DNA of 64,000 nucleotides from an uncultured Desulfuromonas sp. (GTDB lineage Bacteria; Desulfobacterota; Desulfuromonadia; Desulfuromonadales; Desulfuromonadaceae): positions 1,550,001-1,614,000 of the forward strand of contig NZ_OY787469.1 of the NCBI RefSeq assembly GCF_963678835.1, given 5' to 3'. The notes under the pieces are model-generated. The model was not told the origin of the DNA. It worked only from the letters and a program-made list of their open reading frames with translations, and searched no databases. The number at the start of each line of letters is the position of its first letter. Within the stretch, counting starts at the first letter, position 1. The translations under genes were made by a program, and so were the position numbers. Positions 22,002 through 32,879 of this stretch are shown here, in pieces.

Positions 22002-22622
22002 ATGGCAAAAGTAACTGTTTATGATATGCAAAAAAACCAGGTTTCAGAGCGCGAACTGAATGAGGTCGTTTTTGACGCCGAAGTTCGCCCTTATCTGGTG
22101 CATGACATGGTTCGATATCAACTTGCTGCACGACGTCAGGGTACGTCTGCGTGTAAAACCCGTGCTGCTGTAGCCGGTGGTGGCAAGAAGCCGTTTAAGC
22201 AGAAGGGTACCGGCAATGCACGTCAAGGTACCGTTACTGCCCCTAACCATGTTGGTGGTGGTGTGGCTTTTGGTCCGACTCCGCGTAATTACGCGTTCAA
22301 GTTGAATCGCAAGGTAAAAAAGCTGGCTCTGTGTTCAGCACTGTCGTCCCGTTTTCAGGAACAGAAGCTGACGGTACTCTCAGAGCTGAAGCTAGATTCA
22401 ATCAGCACAAAAAGTTTCAAGCAGGTTGTGGATCGCTTTGAGCTTAAGGATGCACTCGTTGTGATTGATGCAGCGAATCCTGAAGTTGAACTTTCGGCAC
22501 GTAATCTTCGTAACGTTAAGGTGTTGCGCGCTGATGGAGTCAATGTTTATGACGTGATGAAGTACTCCAACCTGGTTTTGACCGAAGGCGCTGTAGAGCA
22601 GCTGGAAGGAGCGTTGGCGTAA
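22002..22622 (+). CDS. rplD: 50S ribosomal protein L4
   Basis: L4 (206 residues) lines the peptide exit tunnel. The extended loop with the sequence [21 protein letters not shown] is the tunnel segment linked to macrolide resistance when altered; it appears intact. In E. coli L4 represses the S10 operon; no S10-type leader hairpin was identified here. It overlaps rplW by one base. Confidence 0.97.
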   Translation: MAKVTVYDMQKNQVSERELNEVVFDAEVRPYLVHDMVRYQLAARRQGTSACKTRAAVAGGGKKPFKQKGTGNARQGTVTAPNHVGGGVAFGPTPRNYAFKLNRKVKKLALCSALSSRFQEQKLTVLSELKLDSISTKSFKQVVDRFELKDALVVIDAANPEVELSARNLRNVKVLRADGVNVYDVMKYSNLVLTEGAVEQLEGALA

Positions 22623-22909
22623 TGAAACCTTTACATCACATTATTAAAAAACCGCTGGTTACTGAGAAAACTGCGATCCAGAAAGAGGAAGGTCGCGTGG
22701 TTGTATTCGAGGTAGCTAAAGATGCAAACAAGATTGAAATCAAACAGGCTGTGGAAAAAGCTTTCGACGTCAAGGTTGATGATGTCAATACGATGATCGT
22801 TGCCGGCAAGGTGAAACGTGTCGGTCGTCAGTTTGGCAAGCGTCCTAATCGGAAGAAAGCATATGTAACTCTCGCTGAAGGCAGCAACATCGACTTCTTC
22901 GGCGTGTGA
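22622..22909 (+). CDS. rplW: 50S ribosomal protein L23
   Basis: L23 (95 residues) sits at the tunnel exit and docks trigger factor and SRP. The start [20 protein letters not shown] and [17 protein letters not shown] are family signatures. The ATG shares one base with the rplD stop (TAATG), consistent with coupled translation. Confidence 0.97.
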   Translation: MKPLHHIIKKPLVTEKTAIQKEEGRVVVFEVAKDANKIEIKQAVEKAFDVKVDDVNTMIVAGKVKRVGRQFGKRPNRKKAYVTLAEGSNIDFFGV

Positions 22910-22939
22910 TGACAGTCTAAGGGATACGGAGTAAGAATA

Positions 22940-23764
22940 ATGGCGATCAAAAAGTTTAAGCCGACCTCGCCGGGGCGCCGCCACATGACAGCCTCGACTT
23001 TCGAGGAGGTAACCACAGCGACACCTGAAAAGTCACTTTTGGAACCTCTGAAAAAGTCTGGCGGACGCAATAACAACGGACGAATTACTAAGCGCCACAC
23101 TGGCGGTGGTCACAAGCGTAAGTACCGCATTATCGACTTTAAGCGGGATAAAAGAGAGATTCCTGCTCGTGTGGTTTCCATTGAGTATGACCCGAACCGC
23201 TCAGCACGTATTGCTCTGCTGAACTATGCCGACGGTGAGAAACGTTATATTCTCTCTCCTGTTGGACTAGAAGTCGGTGCCGAGGTTGTTGCCAGTGAAT
23301 CAGCGGATATTCAGCCCGGCAACGCAATGGCTATCCGTGCCATTCCTCTGGGTACGTGGGTGCACAATGTTGAGCTGAAAGTTGGTAAGGGTGGACAGCT
23401 GGCACGTAGTGCTGGTGCCTATGCCATGATCGCCGCTAAAGAGGGCCGTTATGCTCAACTTCGTCTGCCTTCTGGTGAGGTTCGCCTGGTTCTCCAGGAG
23501 TGTTGTGCGACCATCGGTCAGGTGGGTAACACCGACCATGAGAACGTCAAGATTGGTAAGGCTGGACGTAATCGCTGGCTCGGCAAGCGTCCTCAGTCTC
23601 GTGGCGTGGCCATGAACCCCGTCGATCACCCGCACGGTGGTGGTGAAGGTAAGAGTTCTGGTGGACGTCATCCTGTTACGCCTTGGGGCGTTCCCACTAA
23701 GGGCTATAAAACCCGTACGAACAAACGGACGGATCGTTTCATTGTCCGTCGTCGGAACAAATAG
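22940..23764 (+). CDS. rplB: 50S ribosomal protein L2
   Basis: L2 (274 residues) is needed for subunit association and peptidyl transfer. The C-terminal signature [20 protein letters not shown] includes the conserved histidine region, and the N-terminal [13 protein letters not shown] is present. Length and order between rplW and rpsS are usual. Confidence 0.98.
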   Translation: MAIKKFKPTSPGRRHMTASTFEEVTTATPEKSLLEPLKKSGGRNNNGRITKRHTGGGHKRKYRIIDFKRDKREIPARVVSIEYDPNRSARIALLNYADGEKRYILSPVGLEVGAEVVASESADIQPGNAMAIRAIPLGTWVHNVELKVGKGGQLARSAGAYAMIAAKEGRYAQLRLPSGEVRLVLQECCATIGQVGNTDHENVKIGKAGRNRWLGKRPQSRGVAMNPVDHPHGGGEGKSSGGRHPVTPWGVPTKGYKTRTNKRTDRFIVRRRNK

Positions 23765-23775
23765 AGGAGTGTATC

Positions 23776-24054
23776 GTGGCTAGATCAATTAAGAAGGGAC
23801 CTTATGTAGAAGAAAGCCTGCTGCGCAAGGTTGATTTGGAAGGTGGAACAACGGCCAGCAAGGTCATCAAGACCTGGTCTCGCCGGAGCACGATTATCCC
23901 CGAATTCGTAGGGCATACCTTTGCTGTACATAACGGTAAGAAATTCCTTCCCGTTTATGTGAGTGAAAATATGGTAGGTCATAAACTTGGCGAATTTGCA
24001 CCTACTCGGACCTACTACGGTCATGGTGCAGATAAGAAGTCCAAGAGAAAATAA
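23776..24054 (+). CDS. rpsS: 30S ribosomal protein S19
   Basis: S19 (92 residues) is a 30S head protein contacting A-site tRNA and the S13 bridge. [17 protein letters not shown] at the start, and [19 protein letters not shown] later, identify it. It begins with GTG behind AGAGGAG. Confidence 0.98.
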   Translation: MARSIKKGPYVEESLLRKVDLEGGTTASKVIKTWSRRSTIIPEFVGHTFAVHNGKKFLPVYVSENMVGHKLGEFAPTRTYYGHGADKKSKRK

Positions 24055-24072
24055 CCGCAACGGAGTCACCGG

Positions 24073-24405
24073 ATGGAAGCAAAAGCGAAATTAAGATTTG
24101 TCCGCATGTCCCCGCAAAAGGCTCGCCTTGTCGTGGATATGATTCGCGGAAAAAATGTACAGGAAGCGCTGAATATTTTGCGCTTTTCCCCGCAAAAACC
24201 TGCAGGTATCGTTGCGGAACTGGTGAAATCAGCAGTTGCAAATGCCGAGCAAAAGGGCGTAGCGGATGTTGATAAACTGTATGTTAAGACAATTACGGTC
24301 GATCAGGGACCGGCACTCAAGCGCTTTATTCCTCGCGCTCAGGGCCGTGCCAGTAAGATCCGTAAGCCAACTAGTCACGTCCAGGTCGTTCTGGACGAAA
24401 TTTAG
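24073..24405 (+). CDS. rplV: 50S ribosomal protein L22
   Basis: L22 (110 residues) has a long beta-hairpin lining the exit tunnel constriction with L4. Family matches include [20 protein letters not shown] and the hairpin [18 protein letters not shown]. No insertion typical of macrolide resistance is seen in the hairpin. Confidence 0.97.
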   Translation: MEAKAKLRFVRMSPQKARLVVDMIRGKNVQEALNILRFSPQKPAGIVAELVKSAVANAEQKGVADVDKLYVKTITVDQGPALKRFIPRAQGRASKIRKPTSHVQVVLDEI

Positions 24406-24425
24406 CCAATCAAGGAGGTGATAGT

Positions 24426-25061
24426 TTGGGCCAGAAAGTTCATCCTGTAGGGTTTCGCCTGGGTGTCATCAGAACCTGGGAATCGAAGTGGTATGCAGAC
24501 GAAGATTATGCACGCTTTGTCCATGAAGATCTTAAACTGCGTAACTACCTGAAGAAGCGCTTGTATCATGCTGGTATCTCAAAAATTGAGATTGAGCGTG
24601 CCGCAGGTAAAATGAAATTGAATATTTATGCAGCGCGTCCCGGTATTATTATCGGTAAGCGTGGTTCGGAAGTTGAGGCGCTTAAGCAGGAGCTGGCCAA
24701 ACTCACCGATAAGGAAATCTTCCTTAATATTCAAGAAGTTCGCAAGCCTGAGATGAATGCTCAGCTCGTGGCTGAAGGCGTCGCGCTTCAACTGGAGCGT
24801 CGAGTTGCTTTCCGTCGCGCCATGAAGCGTAGCGTAGGACAATCTCTGCGTTTCGGTGCCCAGGGTATTAAGATCACGTGCAGTGGTCGTCTGGGTGGTG
24901 CCGAGATGAGTCGTACCGAATGGTATCGCGAAGGTCGTGTGCCCCTGCACACAATCCGTGCTGATATCGATTACGGTTTCGCTGAAGCGAAAACGACCTA
25001 CGGTATCATTGGAGTCAAGGTTCTCATCTTCAAGGGCGAAGTTCTCTCGCGAGAGCAGTAG
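24426..25061 (+). CDS. rpsC: 30S ribosomal protein S3
   Basis: S3 (211 residues) forms the mRNA entry channel with S4 and S5. [19 protein letters not shown] is the conserved start, [11 protein letters not shown] the KH-domain GxxG loop, and [21 protein letters not shown] the C-terminal signature. It uses TTG at 24426 behind AAGGAGGTGATAG, an excellent ribosome binding site. Confidence 0.98.
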   Translation: MGQKVHPVGFRLGVIRTWESKWYADEDYARFVHEDLKLRNYLKKRLYHAGISKIEIERAAGKMKLNIYAARPGIIIGKRGSEVEALKQELAKLTDKEIFLNIQEVRKPEMNAQLVAEGVALQLERRVAFRRAMKRSVGQSLRFGAQGIKITCSGRLGGAEMSRTEWYREGRVPLHTIRADIDYGFAEAKTTYGIIGVKVLIFKGEVLSREQ

Positions 25062-25086
25062 ACTTGTCAGATAGGAGTATGTCGTT

Positions 25087-25512
25087 ATGTTAATGCCCAA
25101 GAAGGTCAAACATAGAAAGCAGTTTAAAGGTCGCATGAAAGGTGCGGCCAAAGGTGCAACCAATATCAATTTCGGCGATTACGGTCTTCAGGCCACGAAT
25201 CGCGGATGGTTGTCCTCGCGTCAGATTGAAGCTGCGCGTCGTGCCATGACCCGCTACATCAAGCGTGGTGGTAAAATTTGGATTCGCGTGTTTCCTGATA
25301 AATCCCTGACCCGCAAAGCCGCTGAAACCCGTATGGGTAAAGGTAAGGGTTCTCCTGATAGCTGGGTTGCCGTGGTTCGTCCAGGTATGGTTCTTTATGA
25401 AATGCAGGGTGTTTCGGAAGAAGTTGCCCGCGAGGCGCTCCGTCTTGCTGCTCATAAGCTGCCAATCTCAACTAAGTTTGTAGCCAGAGAGGAGAGTTCA
25501 AATGAAGGCTAA
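25087..25512 (+). CDS. rplP: 50S ribosomal protein L16
   Basis: L16 (141 residues) helps position A-site t[22 protein letters not shown] and the segment [17 protein letters not shown], with [15 protein letters not shown], are diagnostic. Its 3' end overlaps rpmC by 11 bases, so the rpmC ribosome binding site is inside rplP. Confidence 0.97.
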   Translation: MLMPKKVKHRKQFKGRMKGAAKGATNINFGDYGLQATNRGWLSSRQIEAARRAMTRYIKRGGKIWIRVFPDKSLTRKAAETRMGKGKGSPDSWVAVVRPGMVLYEMQGVSEEVAREALRLAAHKLPISTKFVAREESSNEG

Positions 25513-25690
25513 GGAATTACAGGGCTTCAGTGTTGAAGAACTTGAGAAAAAATCTCTGGAATTGAGCCAGGAACTGTTTAACCTGAAATTCCAATTGCAC
25601 ACCGGACATCTTGAAGATACGGCCAAGATTCCCCAAGTGCGTAAGGATATTGCACGGGTCAAGACTGTTTTGCGGCAGAAACTTGCGTAA
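25502..25690 (+). CDS. rpmC: 50S ribosomal protein L29
   Basis: L29 (62 residues) is a helical hairpin protein near the tunnel exit. [20 protein letters not shown] and [19 protein letters not shown] match the family. It starts inside rplP behind GAGAGGAG. Confidence 0.96.
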   Translation: MKAKELQGFSVEELEKKSLELSQELFNLKFQLHTGHLEDTAKIPQVRKDIARVKTVLRQKLA

Positions 25691-25710
25691 TGGATGTTGA
25701 GGTGAGTGAT

Positions 25711-25971
25711 ATGGCATCAGATCGTCGTAATAAGAAAAAGCTGGTTGGTATCGTAACCAGTGACAAGATGGATAAAACTGTCGTTGTTAAGGTGGATACT
25801 CTTGTTCAGCATCCTGTGTACAAGAAATACATCAAGCGCAGTATGAAATATAAGGCACATGATGAGCAAAACCAGTGTGCTGCCGGGGATAAAGTGTTGA
25901 TTACCGAAGCGCGCCCGCTTTCACGCGATAAGCGCTGGCGGGTCAGCCAGGTCCTTGAGAAAACACTGTAG
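25711..25971 (+). CDS. rpsQ: 30S ribosomal protein S17
   Basis: S17 (86 residues) is an OB-fold primary binder of 16S r[23 protein letters not shown] and [18 protein letters not shown] are typical. ATG 25711 is chosen because GAGGTG lies six bases upstream and the length is normal; the in-frame ATG at 25690 overlaps the rpmC stop and would add seven residues. Confidence 0.96.
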   Translation: MASDRRNKKKLVGIVTSDKMDKTVVVKVDTLVQHPVYKKYIKRSMKYKAHDEQNQCAAGDKVLITEARPLSRDKRWRVSQVLEKTL

Positions 25972-25986
25972 GACGGGAGAGAGATA

Positions 25987-26355
25987 ATGATTCAGATGCA
26001 AACCGTTCTTGATGTAGCTGACAACTCCGGAGCCCGGAAGTTGTGCTGCATTAAGGTTCTGGGCGGCTCTAAGCGCAAATATGCGGGGCTGGGCGATATA
26101 ATTGTCTGCTCTGTTCGCGAAGCGATGCCCAATTCTAAAGTTAAAAAAGGTGATGTCGTTCGTGCTGTAATCGTGCGCACGGCTAAAGAAGTTGCCCGTC
26201 AGGATGGATCGCGGATCCGTTTTGACAAGAACTCGGCTGTTGTCGTTAACGCGTCAGGTGAGCCGGTGGGTACCCGTATCTTTGGTCCTGTGGCCCGTGA
26301 GTTACGCGCTCGACGTTTTATGAAGATCGTATCGCTGGCACCTGAGGTGCTTTGA
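25987..26355 (+). CDS. rplN: 50S ribosomal protein L14
   Basis: L14 (122 residues) lies at the subunit interface (bridge B8) and binds the silencing factor RsfS. The start [19 protein letters not shown] and the C-terminal [20 protein letters not shown] are strongly conserved. It opens the spc-type gene set in the same order as in E. coli. Confidence 0.98.
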   Translation: MIQMQTVLDVADNSGARKLCCIKVLGGSKRKYAGLGDIIVCSVREAMPNSKVKKGDVVRAVIVRTAKEVARQDGSRIRFDKNSAVVVNASGEPVGTRIFGPVARELRARRFMKIVSLAPEVL

Positions 26356-26377
26356 TACGGCCAGGAGATGATCAAAA

Positions 26378-26707
26378 ATGGCTGTAAAAAAGTTTCATGT
26401 AAAAAAAGGTGATCTGGTCCAGGTGATGGCCGGTAAAGAGAAGGGCAAGCAGGGTAAAGTCTTGAATGTCTTCTACGGCAAGGATCGTCTGACCGTTGAA
26501 AACCTGAATGTTGTTAAGCGTCATACGCGTCCTTCCCGGCAGAATCAGGAAGGTGGCATTGTTGAAAAAGAAGCACCGATGTCCGCTTCGAATGTCATGC
26601 TTGTCTGCAGTGCCTGTAATCAACCGTCACGCACGGGTATTCGCGTGCTGGACGACGGGACCAAGGCTCGTTTCTGCAAAAAGTGCAACGAAGTTGTCGA
26701 CAAGTAA
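26378..26707 (+). CDS. rplX: 50S ribosomal protein L24
   Basis: L24 (109 residues) initiates large subunit assembly. The KOW motif [20 protein letters not shown] is near the start. The C-terminal part contains two CxxC pairs (CSAC and CKKC), indicating a zinc ribbon that the E. coli protein lacks. Confidence 0.97.
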   Translation: MAVKKFHVKKGDLVQVMAGKEKGKQGKVLNVFYGKDRLTVENLNVVKRHTRPSRQNQEGGIVEKEAPMSASNVMLVCSACNQPSRTGIRVLDDGTKARFCKKCNEVVDK

Positions 26708-26718
26708 TGGAGATATAA

Positions 26719-27258
26719 ATGGCCAGGTTAAAAGATAAATATTTCGAAGAGCTTGCACCGAAGCTGCGCAAGGATCTGGGTCTGACCAACGCCATGCAGG
26801 TGCCTCGTGTTGAAAAAGTAGTTGTCAACATGGGTATCGGTGAGGCGATCCAGAACATCAAGTTGCTCGAATCTGCAGTTGATGAGCTGGGCAAGATCAC
26901 CGGCCAAAAGCCGGTTATCACCAAGGCAAAGAAGTCAATCGCCGGCTTCAAATTGCGCGAAGACATGCCTATTGGTTGTATGGTGACTCTGCGTCGTGAG
27001 CGTGCTTATGAGTTTCTGGATCGTTTGATCAATATCGCCCTGCCACGTGTACGTGACTTCAAGGGTGTTTCTCCGAAGGCTTTTGATGGTCGCGGAAATT
27101 ATACGCTCGGTATTCGTGAGCAGATCATCTTTCCTGAAATCGATCTGGAAAAAGTTGCCAAGGTTGGCGGATTGAATATTTCAATCGTAACAACTGCGTC
27201 GACTGATGAACAGGGACGTGCACTGCTGACAGAGCTCGGCATGCCCTTCAGGAAATAA
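26719..27258 (+). CDS. rplE: 50S ribosomal protein L5
   Basis: L5 (179 residues) binds 5S rRNA and contacts P-site tRNA. Typical segments are [39 protein letters not shown] and [19 protein letters not shown]. Length and order are usual. Confidence 0.98.
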   Translation: MARLKDKYFEELAPKLRKDLGLTNAMQVPRVEKVVVNMGIGEAIQNIKLLESAVDELGKITGQKPVITKAKKSIAGFKLREDMPIGCMVTLRRERAYEFLDRLINIALPRVRDFKGVSPKAFDGRGNYTLGIREQIIFPEIDLEKVAKVGGLNISIVTTASTDEQGRALLTELGMPFRK

Positions 27259-27279
27259 TCAGGCGTAACGGAGGATATT

Positions 27280-27465
27280 GTGGCAAAAAAATCAATGATA
27301 GCCAAAGCAGCACGGCCCCAAAAGTTCAAGGTCAGAAAATATACCCGCTGTCCACTGTGTGGCCGTCCGCGCGCCTACTATCGGAAGTTCAACATGTGTC
27401 GGATTTGCTTGCGCAAATTGGCCCTTGAGGGTAAACTTCCTGGCGTTTTGAAATCTAGCTGGTAA
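27280..27465 (+). CDS. rpsN: 30S ribosomal protein S14, zinc-binding short form
   Basis: S14 (61 residues) is the short, zinc-containing type with Cys24, Cys27, Cys40 and Cys43 (CPLC and CRIC). The tail [15 protein letters not shown] is characteristic. It starts with GTG at 27280. The zinc-free long form is not in this window. Confidence 0.97.
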   Translation: MAKKSMIAKAARPQKFKVRKYTRCPLCGRPRAYYRKFNMCRICLRKLALEGKLPGVLKSSW

Positions 27466-27483
27466 GACGAAGGAGTTCGATCC

Positions 27484-27882
27484 ATGGGAATGACCGATCC
27501 TATTTCAGATATGCTGACCCGTATTCGTAATGCGGGAATGGCGAAGCACCAGAAGCTTGAGATGCCTGCAAGTAAAGTTAAGGTAGCTATTGCATCAGTG
27601 CTTAAGGACCAGGGCTACATCAAAAATTTCAAGTCCATCAACGATGGTGTGCAGGGTAAACTGCGTATCTACTTGAAGTACGACGAGAAAAATGTCCATG
27701 TGATTCATGAGATTAAGCGTGAATCAACCCCTGGGTGTCGTGTTTATGTCGGCAGTGATGAGATCCCCAAGGTAAAAAATGGTCTCGGCTGTGCAATCGT
27801 ATCTACATCACAGGGTGTATTGCCTGACGTTGCTGCTCGTGAAGCCCAAATCGGTGGCGAATTGGTCTGCACCGTTTGGTAA
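27484..27882 (+). CDS. rpsH: 30S ribosomal protein S8
   Basis: S8 (132 residues) binds the central domain of 16S rRNA and in E. coli represses the spc operon by binding near rpl[19 protein letters not shown] at the start, and the C-terminal [24 protein letters not shown] segment, identify it. ATG 27484 has AGGAG at eight bases; a second ATG two codons later is possible. Confidence 0.98.
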   Translation: MGMTDPISDMLTRIRNAGMAKHQKLEMPASKVKVAIASVLKDQGYIKNFKSINDGVQGKLRIYLKYDEKNVHVIHEIKRESTPGCRVYVGSDEIPKVKNGLGCAIVSTSQGVLPDVAAREAQIGGELVCTVW

Positions 27883-27902
27883 TAGAGTAAGGAGTTTAGA
27901 CA

Positions 27903-28439
27903 ATGTCTCGAATTGGTAAAAAGCCTGTAGTGATTCCGGCAGGAGTCAAAGTCGATCTTAAAAAGGACCATATTGACGTTCAGGGTCCTAAGGGGAAGTT
28001 GGCCCGTTCGATTCCTAACACTGTGCTGGTTTCCATGGATGCTGACACGATTAATGTCGAGCCGGTTAAAACGGCACGCCGTGATACAGCAATGCAAGGT
28101 CTGTATCGCTCCCTGATCTCCAATATGGTAGAAGGGGTTACAAGCGGTTTTTCTAAGGTTCTCGAAATTAACGGTGTCGGTTATCGTGCGGATGTCAAGG
28201 GCAGTACATTGAATCTGGCTCTGGGGTATTCACACCCCATCGAGTATCCGCTGCCGGAAGGTATTTCTGTAGAAGTAGAAAAACAAACCAAGTTGACCGT
28301 AAGCGGGATCGATAAAGAGCTGGTTGGTGCAACAGCCGCTAAGATTCGTTCATTTCGTGGTCCTGAGCCCTATAAAGGCAAGGGGATCAAGTACGCTGAT
28401 GAGCGTATCCTGCGTAAAGCCGGTAAGGCTGGTAAGTAA
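27903..28439 (+). CDS. rplF: 50S ribosomal protein L6
   Basis: L6 (178 residues) has two repeated domains near the sarcin-ricin loop. [18 protein letters not shown] and the C-terminal [20 protein letters not shown] are diagnostic. Confidence 0.98.
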   Translation: MSRIGKKPVVIPAGVKVDLKKDHIDVQGPKGKLARSIPNTVLVSMDADTINVEPVKTARRDTAMQGLYRSLISNMVEGVTSGFSKVLEINGVGYRADVKGSTLNLALGYSHPIEYPLPEGISVEVEKQTKLTVSGIDKELVGATAAKIRSFRGPEPYKGKGIKYADERILRKAGKAGK

Positions 28440-28463
28440 TTAAATTAACACGGGAGATTTAAA

Positions 28464-28832
28464 GTGGCTGGCGTAATTTCAAGAGCACAATCGAGAAAAA
28501 GACGACAAGCACGTGTGCGTCGTAAGGTGGTTGGAACCGCTGCACGTCCCCGGCTGTGCGTTTTTCGTAGTGCAAAACACATTTATGCACAAATTATCGA
28601 AGATACAACAGGTACTTCACTGGTGTCGGTATCCTCTCAGAATCAGTCTGTTGCAGATGGTCTGAACTATACCGGCAATGTTGCCGCTGCGAAAGCAGTC
28701 GGAGAAGCGATTGCGAAGATGGCTCTTGAGAAAGATATTAAAGAGGTTGTTTTTGATCGCAATGGTTATGTCTATCACGGCCGTGTAAAGGCCCTGGCTG
28801 ATTCAGCTCGTGAAGCCGGCCTGGTGTTTTAA
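28464..28832 (+). CDS. rplR: 50S ribosomal protein L18
   Basis: L18 (122 residues) binds 5S rRNA together with L5 and L25. The basic N-terminus ([16 protein letters not shown]), [19 protein letters not shown] and the C-terminal [20 protein letters not shown] match. GTG start behind GGGAG. Confidence 0.97.
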   Translation: MAGVISRAQSRKRRQARVRRKVVGTAARPRLCVFRSAKHIYAQIIEDTTGTSLVSVSSQNQSVADGLNYTGNVAAAKAVGEAIAKMALEKDIKEVVFDRNGYVYHGRVKALADSAREAGLVF

Positions 28833-28849
28833 GAGAATAGGAGGGTCCT

Positions 28850-29335
28850 TTGCATCGCAATGAGCAAAATGATACAGAAATGATTGATCGTGTGATCCAC
28901 ATCAATCGTTGTGCCAAAGTAGTCAAGGGTGGACGGCGTTTCAGCTTCTCCGCACTTGTTGTTGTTGGCGACGGTAATGGCCAGGTAGGGTTCGGCCATG
29001 GCAAGGCAAAAGAAGTTCCTGAAGCAATTCGCAAAGGGGTTGAGAAAGCCAAGAAGAACATGATTCAAGTTCCCTTGGATGATCGGACTATTCCTTTTGA
29101 TGTTTTGGGTAATTTTGGTGCTGGGAGTGTGTTGTTGAAACCCGCTTCTAAGGGTACCGGTGTTATCGCTGGTGGACCGGCACGTGCCGTGCTTGAAGCT
29201 GCTGGTGTAGGTGATATTCTGTCCAAATGCCTGGGCTCGAATAACCCTCATAATGTTGTTAAAGCAACGATGGAAGCTCTGAAGCAGCTGAAAAGTGCGG
29301 AAGAGATTAAAGCCCGTCGCGGCCTGACAGCATAA
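28850..29335 (+). CDS. rpsE: 30S ribosomal protein S5
   Basis: S5 (161 residues) forms part of the mRNA entry site and acts in fidelity; the spectinomycin loop is [20 protein letters not shown]. The conserved [20 protein letters not shown] follows. The TTG start at 28850 is chosen because AGGAGGG lies just upstream; an in-frame ATG about ten codons later is less likely. Confidence 0.96.
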   Translation: MHRNEQNDTEMIDRVIHINRCAKVVKGGRRFSFSALVVVGDGNGQVGFGHGKAKEVPEAIRKGVEKAKKNMIQVPLDDRTIPFDVLGNFGAGSVLLKPASKGTGVIAGGPARAVLEAAGVGDILSKCLGSNNPHNVVKATMEALKQLKSAEEIKARRGLTA

Positions 29336-29358
29336 GCGTTTCGAGTTGGAGAGAACAG

Positions 29359-29541
29359 ATGGCAAATGAAATTAAAGTAACGCTGAAGAAGAGTGGCATT
29401 GGCCGTCCTGAGTATTTTACCAAAGTGCTCAAGGGGCTTGGCCTGACTAAACTCAATAAAACCGTTGTTTTGAAGGATACACCTGAGATTCGTGGCATGA
29501 TCAACAAGGTCTGTCACATGGTCGTTGTTGAGGAAGCCTAG
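29359..29541 (+). CDS. rpmD: 50S ribosomal protein L30
   Basis: L30 (60 residues), a small ferredoxin-like protein. IKVTLKKSGIGRPEYFTKVL and the strand LGLTKLNKTVVLKDTPEIRG match the family. It lies between rpsE and rplO as usual. Confidence 0.96.
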   Translation: MANEIKVTLKKSGIGRPEYFTKVLKGLGLTKLNKTVVLKDTPEIRGMINKVCHMVVVEEA

Positions 29542-29555
29542 ATAGGAATTAAAAA

Positions 29556-29996
29556 ATGGATTTGAGTAATTTGAGTCCCGCAGCGGGATCCGTTAAAAAT
29601 AGAAAGCGTATTGGCCGCGGTCCCGGTTCCGGTACCGGCAAAACGGCTGCACGTGGTCATAAAGGCCAAAATTCTCGCTCCGGTGGTGGTGTTAAACCTG
29701 GTTTTGAAGGCGGTCAAATGCCTTTGCAGCGTCGCCTGCCTAAGCGTGGTTTTACTCCCTTGGACCGTAAAGTGTATGCCCTGGTTAATTTGCGCGATCT
29801 GGAAACTCTTGAAGCTGGTTCCGTCGTTGATGCAGAATCTTTGATCAAAGCAGGTCTGATCAAGGCTGTTAAGGATGGGGTTAAGATTCTCGGCGATGGT
29901 GAGTTGACCAAGTCTCTGACAGTCAAAGCTCAGAAATTCAGTAAATCTGCTGTTGCCAAGATTGAGGCAGCAGGCGGACAGATCGAGGAAATCTAA
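29556..29996 (+). CDS. rplO: 50S ribosomal protein L15
   Basis: L15 (146 residues) is a late-assembly protein with a glycine-rich basic N-terminus ([20 protein letters not shown] and [17 protein letters not shown]). The C-terminal L18e-like domain ends in [12 protein letters not shown]. secY begins two bases downstream. Confidence 0.97.
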   Translation: MDLSNLSPAAGSVKNRKRIGRGPGSGTGKTAARGHKGQNSRSGGGVKPGFEGGQMPLQRRLPKRGFTPLDRKVYALVNLRDLETLEAGSVVDAESLIKAGLIKAVKDGVKILGDGELTKSLTVKAQKFSKSAVAKIEAAGGQIEEI

Positions 29997-29998
29997 CA

Positions 29999-31306
29999 TT
30001 GTTTAAAAGTCTTCAAAATATCTTCCGCATTGCGGAACTGCGCCAACGTATCCTGTTTACTTTGATGATGCTTGCGGTTTATCGGGTTGGTTGTCATGTT
30101 CCGACTCCAGGTGTCAATGGTCAGGTCTTAGCAAGTTTTTTTGAAGGCACTCAAGGTACACTTCTTGGGATGGTCAGTGCGTTTACCGGTGGCGCTTTGC
30201 AGCGTATGACGGTTTTCGCACTGGGAATCATGCCCTATATCAGTGCCTCTATTATACTGCAGCTGTTGACGGTGGTTTTTGAGCCGGTTCAGCGCTTGTC
30301 AAAGGAAGGTGAGCAGGGCCGTAAAGTCATTACGCGCTGGACGCGTTATGGAACGGTTTTACTTTCCGTTGTTCAGGGTGCCGGTATTGCTGTTGGTCTG
30401 CAATCCATGAATGTTGCAGGTGACCCGGTGGTTCCTAATCAGGGAATTGGATTTGTTATCCTGACGGTGTTCACGCTGACGGCTGGTACAGCATTTATCA
30501 TGTGGATAGGTGAGCAGATTACTGAGCGCGGCATCGGCAATGGCATTTCGCTAATCATCTTTGCCGGTATTATCGCTAATATGCCATCAGCTATTGTGAA
30601 TACGATCCGCTTGCTGCGCACCGGTGCTATGCCTCCGGTGACCATGTTGTTCATTCTGGTCCTGATGGTCCTTGTGATTATGGCCATTGTCTTTATGGAA
30701 CGAGCACAACGACGTGTGCCGATCCATTATGCCAAGAGGGTTGTCGGTATGCGCAACCTTGGGGGGCAATCGAGCCACCTGCCGCTGAAGATCAATATGA
30801 GTGGTGTTATACCGCCGATTTTTGCCAGTTCAATTATTATGTTCCCGGCAACGGTGGCAAACTTCGTCCATGTCGAATGGGTTCAGAAGTTGGCAGGAAT
30901 GATGACACCAAGCCATTGGCTGTATAATGTGTTTTTTGTTGCATTCATTGTTTTCTTTTGTTATTTCTACACGGCTGTAACATTTAACCCTGTTGATGTG
31001 GCTGAAAATGTCAAAAATCAGGGTGGCTATATCCCCGGTGTGCGTCCTGGAAAAGCGACATCTGATTTTCTCGATGTCGTCTTGAGCCGGTTGACGTTTG
31101 CGGGTGCAATTTATGTTTCCGTTGTCTGTGTGCTGCCGACAATGCTGATTGGTCAGCTTAATGTACCCTTTTATTTTGGTGGTACCTCTTTGTTGATCGT
31201 GGTTGGCGTTGGAATGGACACTGCGTCACAGATTGAGTCGCATTTGATTTCACGCTCCTATGAAGGGTTTATGCGTGGTGCCAGTATTAAAGGGCGACGG
31301 GGCTAA
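29999..31306 (+). CDS. secY: Preprotein translocase subunit SecY
   Basis: SecY (435 residues) is the ten-span pore of the Sec translocon and pairs with SecE encoded at 5229. Segments such as [20 protein letters not shown] and the cytoplasmic loop [14 protein letters not shown] identify it, and the C-terminal [16 protein letters not shown] is the ribosome and SecA contact region. The start is TTG at 29999, nearly abutting rplO, so translation is probably coupled. Confidence 0.97.
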   Translation: MFKSLQNIFRIAELRQRILFTLMMLAVYRVGCHVPTPGVNGQVLASFFEGTQGTLLGMVSAFTGGALQRMTVFALGIMPYISASIILQLLTVVFEPVQRLSKEGEQGRKVITRWTRYGTVLLSVVQGAGIAVGLQSMNVAGDPVVPNQGIGFVILTVFTLTAGTAFIMWIGEQITERGIGNGISLIIFAGIIANMPSAIVNTIRLLRTGAMPPVTMLFILVLMVLVIMAIVFMERAQRRVPIHYAKRVVGMRNLGGQSSHLPLKINMSGVIPPIFASSIIMFPATVANFVHVEWVQKLAGMMTPSHWLYNVFFVAFIVFFCYFYTAVTFNPVDVAENVKNQGGYIPGVRPGKATSDFLDVVLSRLTFAGAIYVSVVCVLPTMLIGQLNVPFYFGGTSLLIVVGVGMDTASQIESHLISRSYEGFMRGASIKGRRG

Positions 31307-31319
31307 AAAGGATTTTACC

Positions 31320-31970
31320 ATGAAGCTTATCTTGCTCGGACCCCCCGGGGCCGGTAAAGGAACGCAAGCCAAGACACTTGTTGAGCGCTTGTCCGTTCCA
31401 CAAATATCGACAGGTGACATTCTGCGTGCTGCGGTCAAAGAAGGCACGCCGATGGGTGTGAAAGCGAAAGGTTTTATGGATGCCGGCGAGCTGGTTCCTG
31501 ATGCGGTCGTCGTTGGCATCGTTGAGGAACGCTTGCAAAAAGACGACTGTGCTGCAGGGTTTATCCTTGATGGTTTTCCTCGCACTGTTCCTCAGGCCGA
31601 TGCACTCAGTGCAACGTTGACGACATTAGGCAAAGAGCTTGATTCCGTCATTTCACTGGAAGTGGATACCGAGGCTTTAGTGAAGCGCCTGGCTGGACGT
31701 CGCACATGTAGGGCGTGTGGTGCTGGATATCACATTGAATTTGAACCGCCCCAAAAAGATGGCGTGTGTGATAAATGCGGTGGTGAGCTGATTCAGCGTG
31801 ATGACGACAAAGAAGAAACCATTCGCAACCGTATGGCGGTCTATCTTGAGCAGACACTGCCGCTGGTTGACTATTATGAAAAAGCAGGCGTTCTGGCTCG
31901 GGTAGACGGCATGTTGCCGATAGATGATGTCCGCTCTGCTATTTTCGAAATTTTGCAGGTTTCTGAGTGA
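31320..31970 (+). CDS. adk: Adenylate kinase
   Basis: Adk (216 residues) interconverts ATP plus AMP with two ADP. The P-loop GPPGAGKGT is at residues 7-15 and the AMP site includes [14 protein letters not shown]. The long lid carries a zinc site formed by Cys130, Cys133, Cys150 and Cys153, common in Gram-positive and deltaproteobacterial enzymes. ATG 31320 begins right at the first beta strand (MKLILLG). It lies between secY and map, the usual arrangement outside enterobacteria. Confidence 0.98.
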   Translation: MKLILLGPPGAGKGTQAKTLVERLSVPQISTGDILRAAVKEGTPMGVKAKGFMDAGELVPDAVVVGIVEERLQKDDCAAGFILDGFPRTVPQADALSATLTTLGKELDSVISLEVDTEALVKRLAGRRTCRACGAGYHIEFEPPQKDGVCDKCGGELIQRDDDKEETIRNRMAVYLEQTLPLVDYYEKAGVLARVDGMLPIDDVRSAIFEILQVSE

Positions 31971-32713
31971 TTATTGTCAAGACACCGCAAGAGATTGACA
32001 AGATGCGTATCTCTTGTCAGATGGTCGCGGAAATCCTTCAGGAACTGCGTGAGAAAGTTGCCCCTGGTATTACAACCTGCGAGTTGGATCAGATTGCGGA
32101 ACAAGCCTGCTTGAAAAGGAAAGCTAAGCCTGCTTTTAAAGGATATGGTGGTTTTCCTTGTTCCATTTGTGCTTCTCCAAATCACACGGTTGTTCATGGT
32201 TTTGCTACGAAGCAACCTTTGGTTGCGGGTGATATTATAAGTATTGACTTTGGTGTTCTTTACAACGGCTTTTATGGCGATTCGGCTGTGACGTTGCCGG
32301 TTGGCGACGTTAATCGTGAAAAAGTGCGCTTGATGGAGGTCACCAAGGCTTCTCTTGACGCTGGGATAGAAAAGGTTGCACCTGGGGCCTTTTTGTCCGA
32401 TGTTTCGGCTGCAGTGCAAACTGTTGTCGAGGCGGCTGGCTATTCTGTTGTCAGGGAATTCGTAGGTCACGGTATTGGTCGGTCTTTGCATGAAGATCCA
32501 CAAATACCGAACTACGGAAAACCCGGTTTCGGTCCCAAACTGAAAAAGGGAATGGTTCTCGCGATAGAACCGATGGTGAATGCCGGGACTCAGCATGTTC
32601 GGGTGCTTGATGATGGATGGACTGCGGTGACGCAGGATGGTCGTCCATCTGCTCATTTCGAACACACGGTTGCGGTGACTGAAACTGGTTATGAAATACT
32701 GACCAGAGTGTAA
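31967..32713 (+). CDS. map: Methionine aminopeptidase, type I
   Basis: Map removes the initiator methionine from nascent proteins. The 248-residue product has the five metal ligands of the pita-bread fold in [17 protein letters not shown] (two Asp), [13 protein letters not shown] (His), LAIEPMVN (Glu) and [10 protein letters not shown] (Glu), plus His in VVHGF. The GTG start overlaps the adk stop by four bases. In many genomes infA follows map; here rpmJ follows instead. Confidence 0.97.
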   Translation: MIIVKTPQEIDKMRISCQMVAEILQELREKVAPGITTCELDQIAEQACLKRKAKPAFKGYGGFPCSICASPNHTVVHGFATKQPLVAGDIISIDFGVLYNGFYGDSAVTLPVGDVNREKVRLMEVTKASLDAGIEKVAPGAFLSDVSAAVQTVVEAAGYSVVREFVGHGIGRSLHEDPQIPNYGKPGFGPKLKKGMVLAIEPMVNAGTQHVRVLDDGWTAVTQDGRPSAHFEHTVAVTETGYEILTRV

Positions 32714-32750
32714 ACTGTTAATAGTACGACATATCGAGTAGAGGTTGGTA

Positions 32751-32864
32751 ATGAAAGTTCGTGCATCTGTAAAGACCATTTGTGATAAATGCAAAGTAAT
32801 CAAGCGTAAGGGCGTTTTGCGCGTGATTTGCGAAAACCCCAAGCATAAGCAAAGACAGGGTTAA
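32751..32864 (+). CDS. rpmJ: 50S ribosomal protein L36
   Basis: L36 (37 residues) is the smallest ribosomal protein. [19 protein letters not shown] and the tail [12 protein letters not shown] keep all four zinc ligands (Cys11, Cys14, Cys27, His32), so this is the zinc-binding form. The ribosome binding site GAGGTTGGTA precedes the ATG. It begins the alpha-operon portion. Confidence 0.97.
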   Translation: MKVRASVKTICDKCKVIKRKGVLRVICENPKHKQRQG

Positions 32865-32879
32865 TAGGAGGATATAAAG

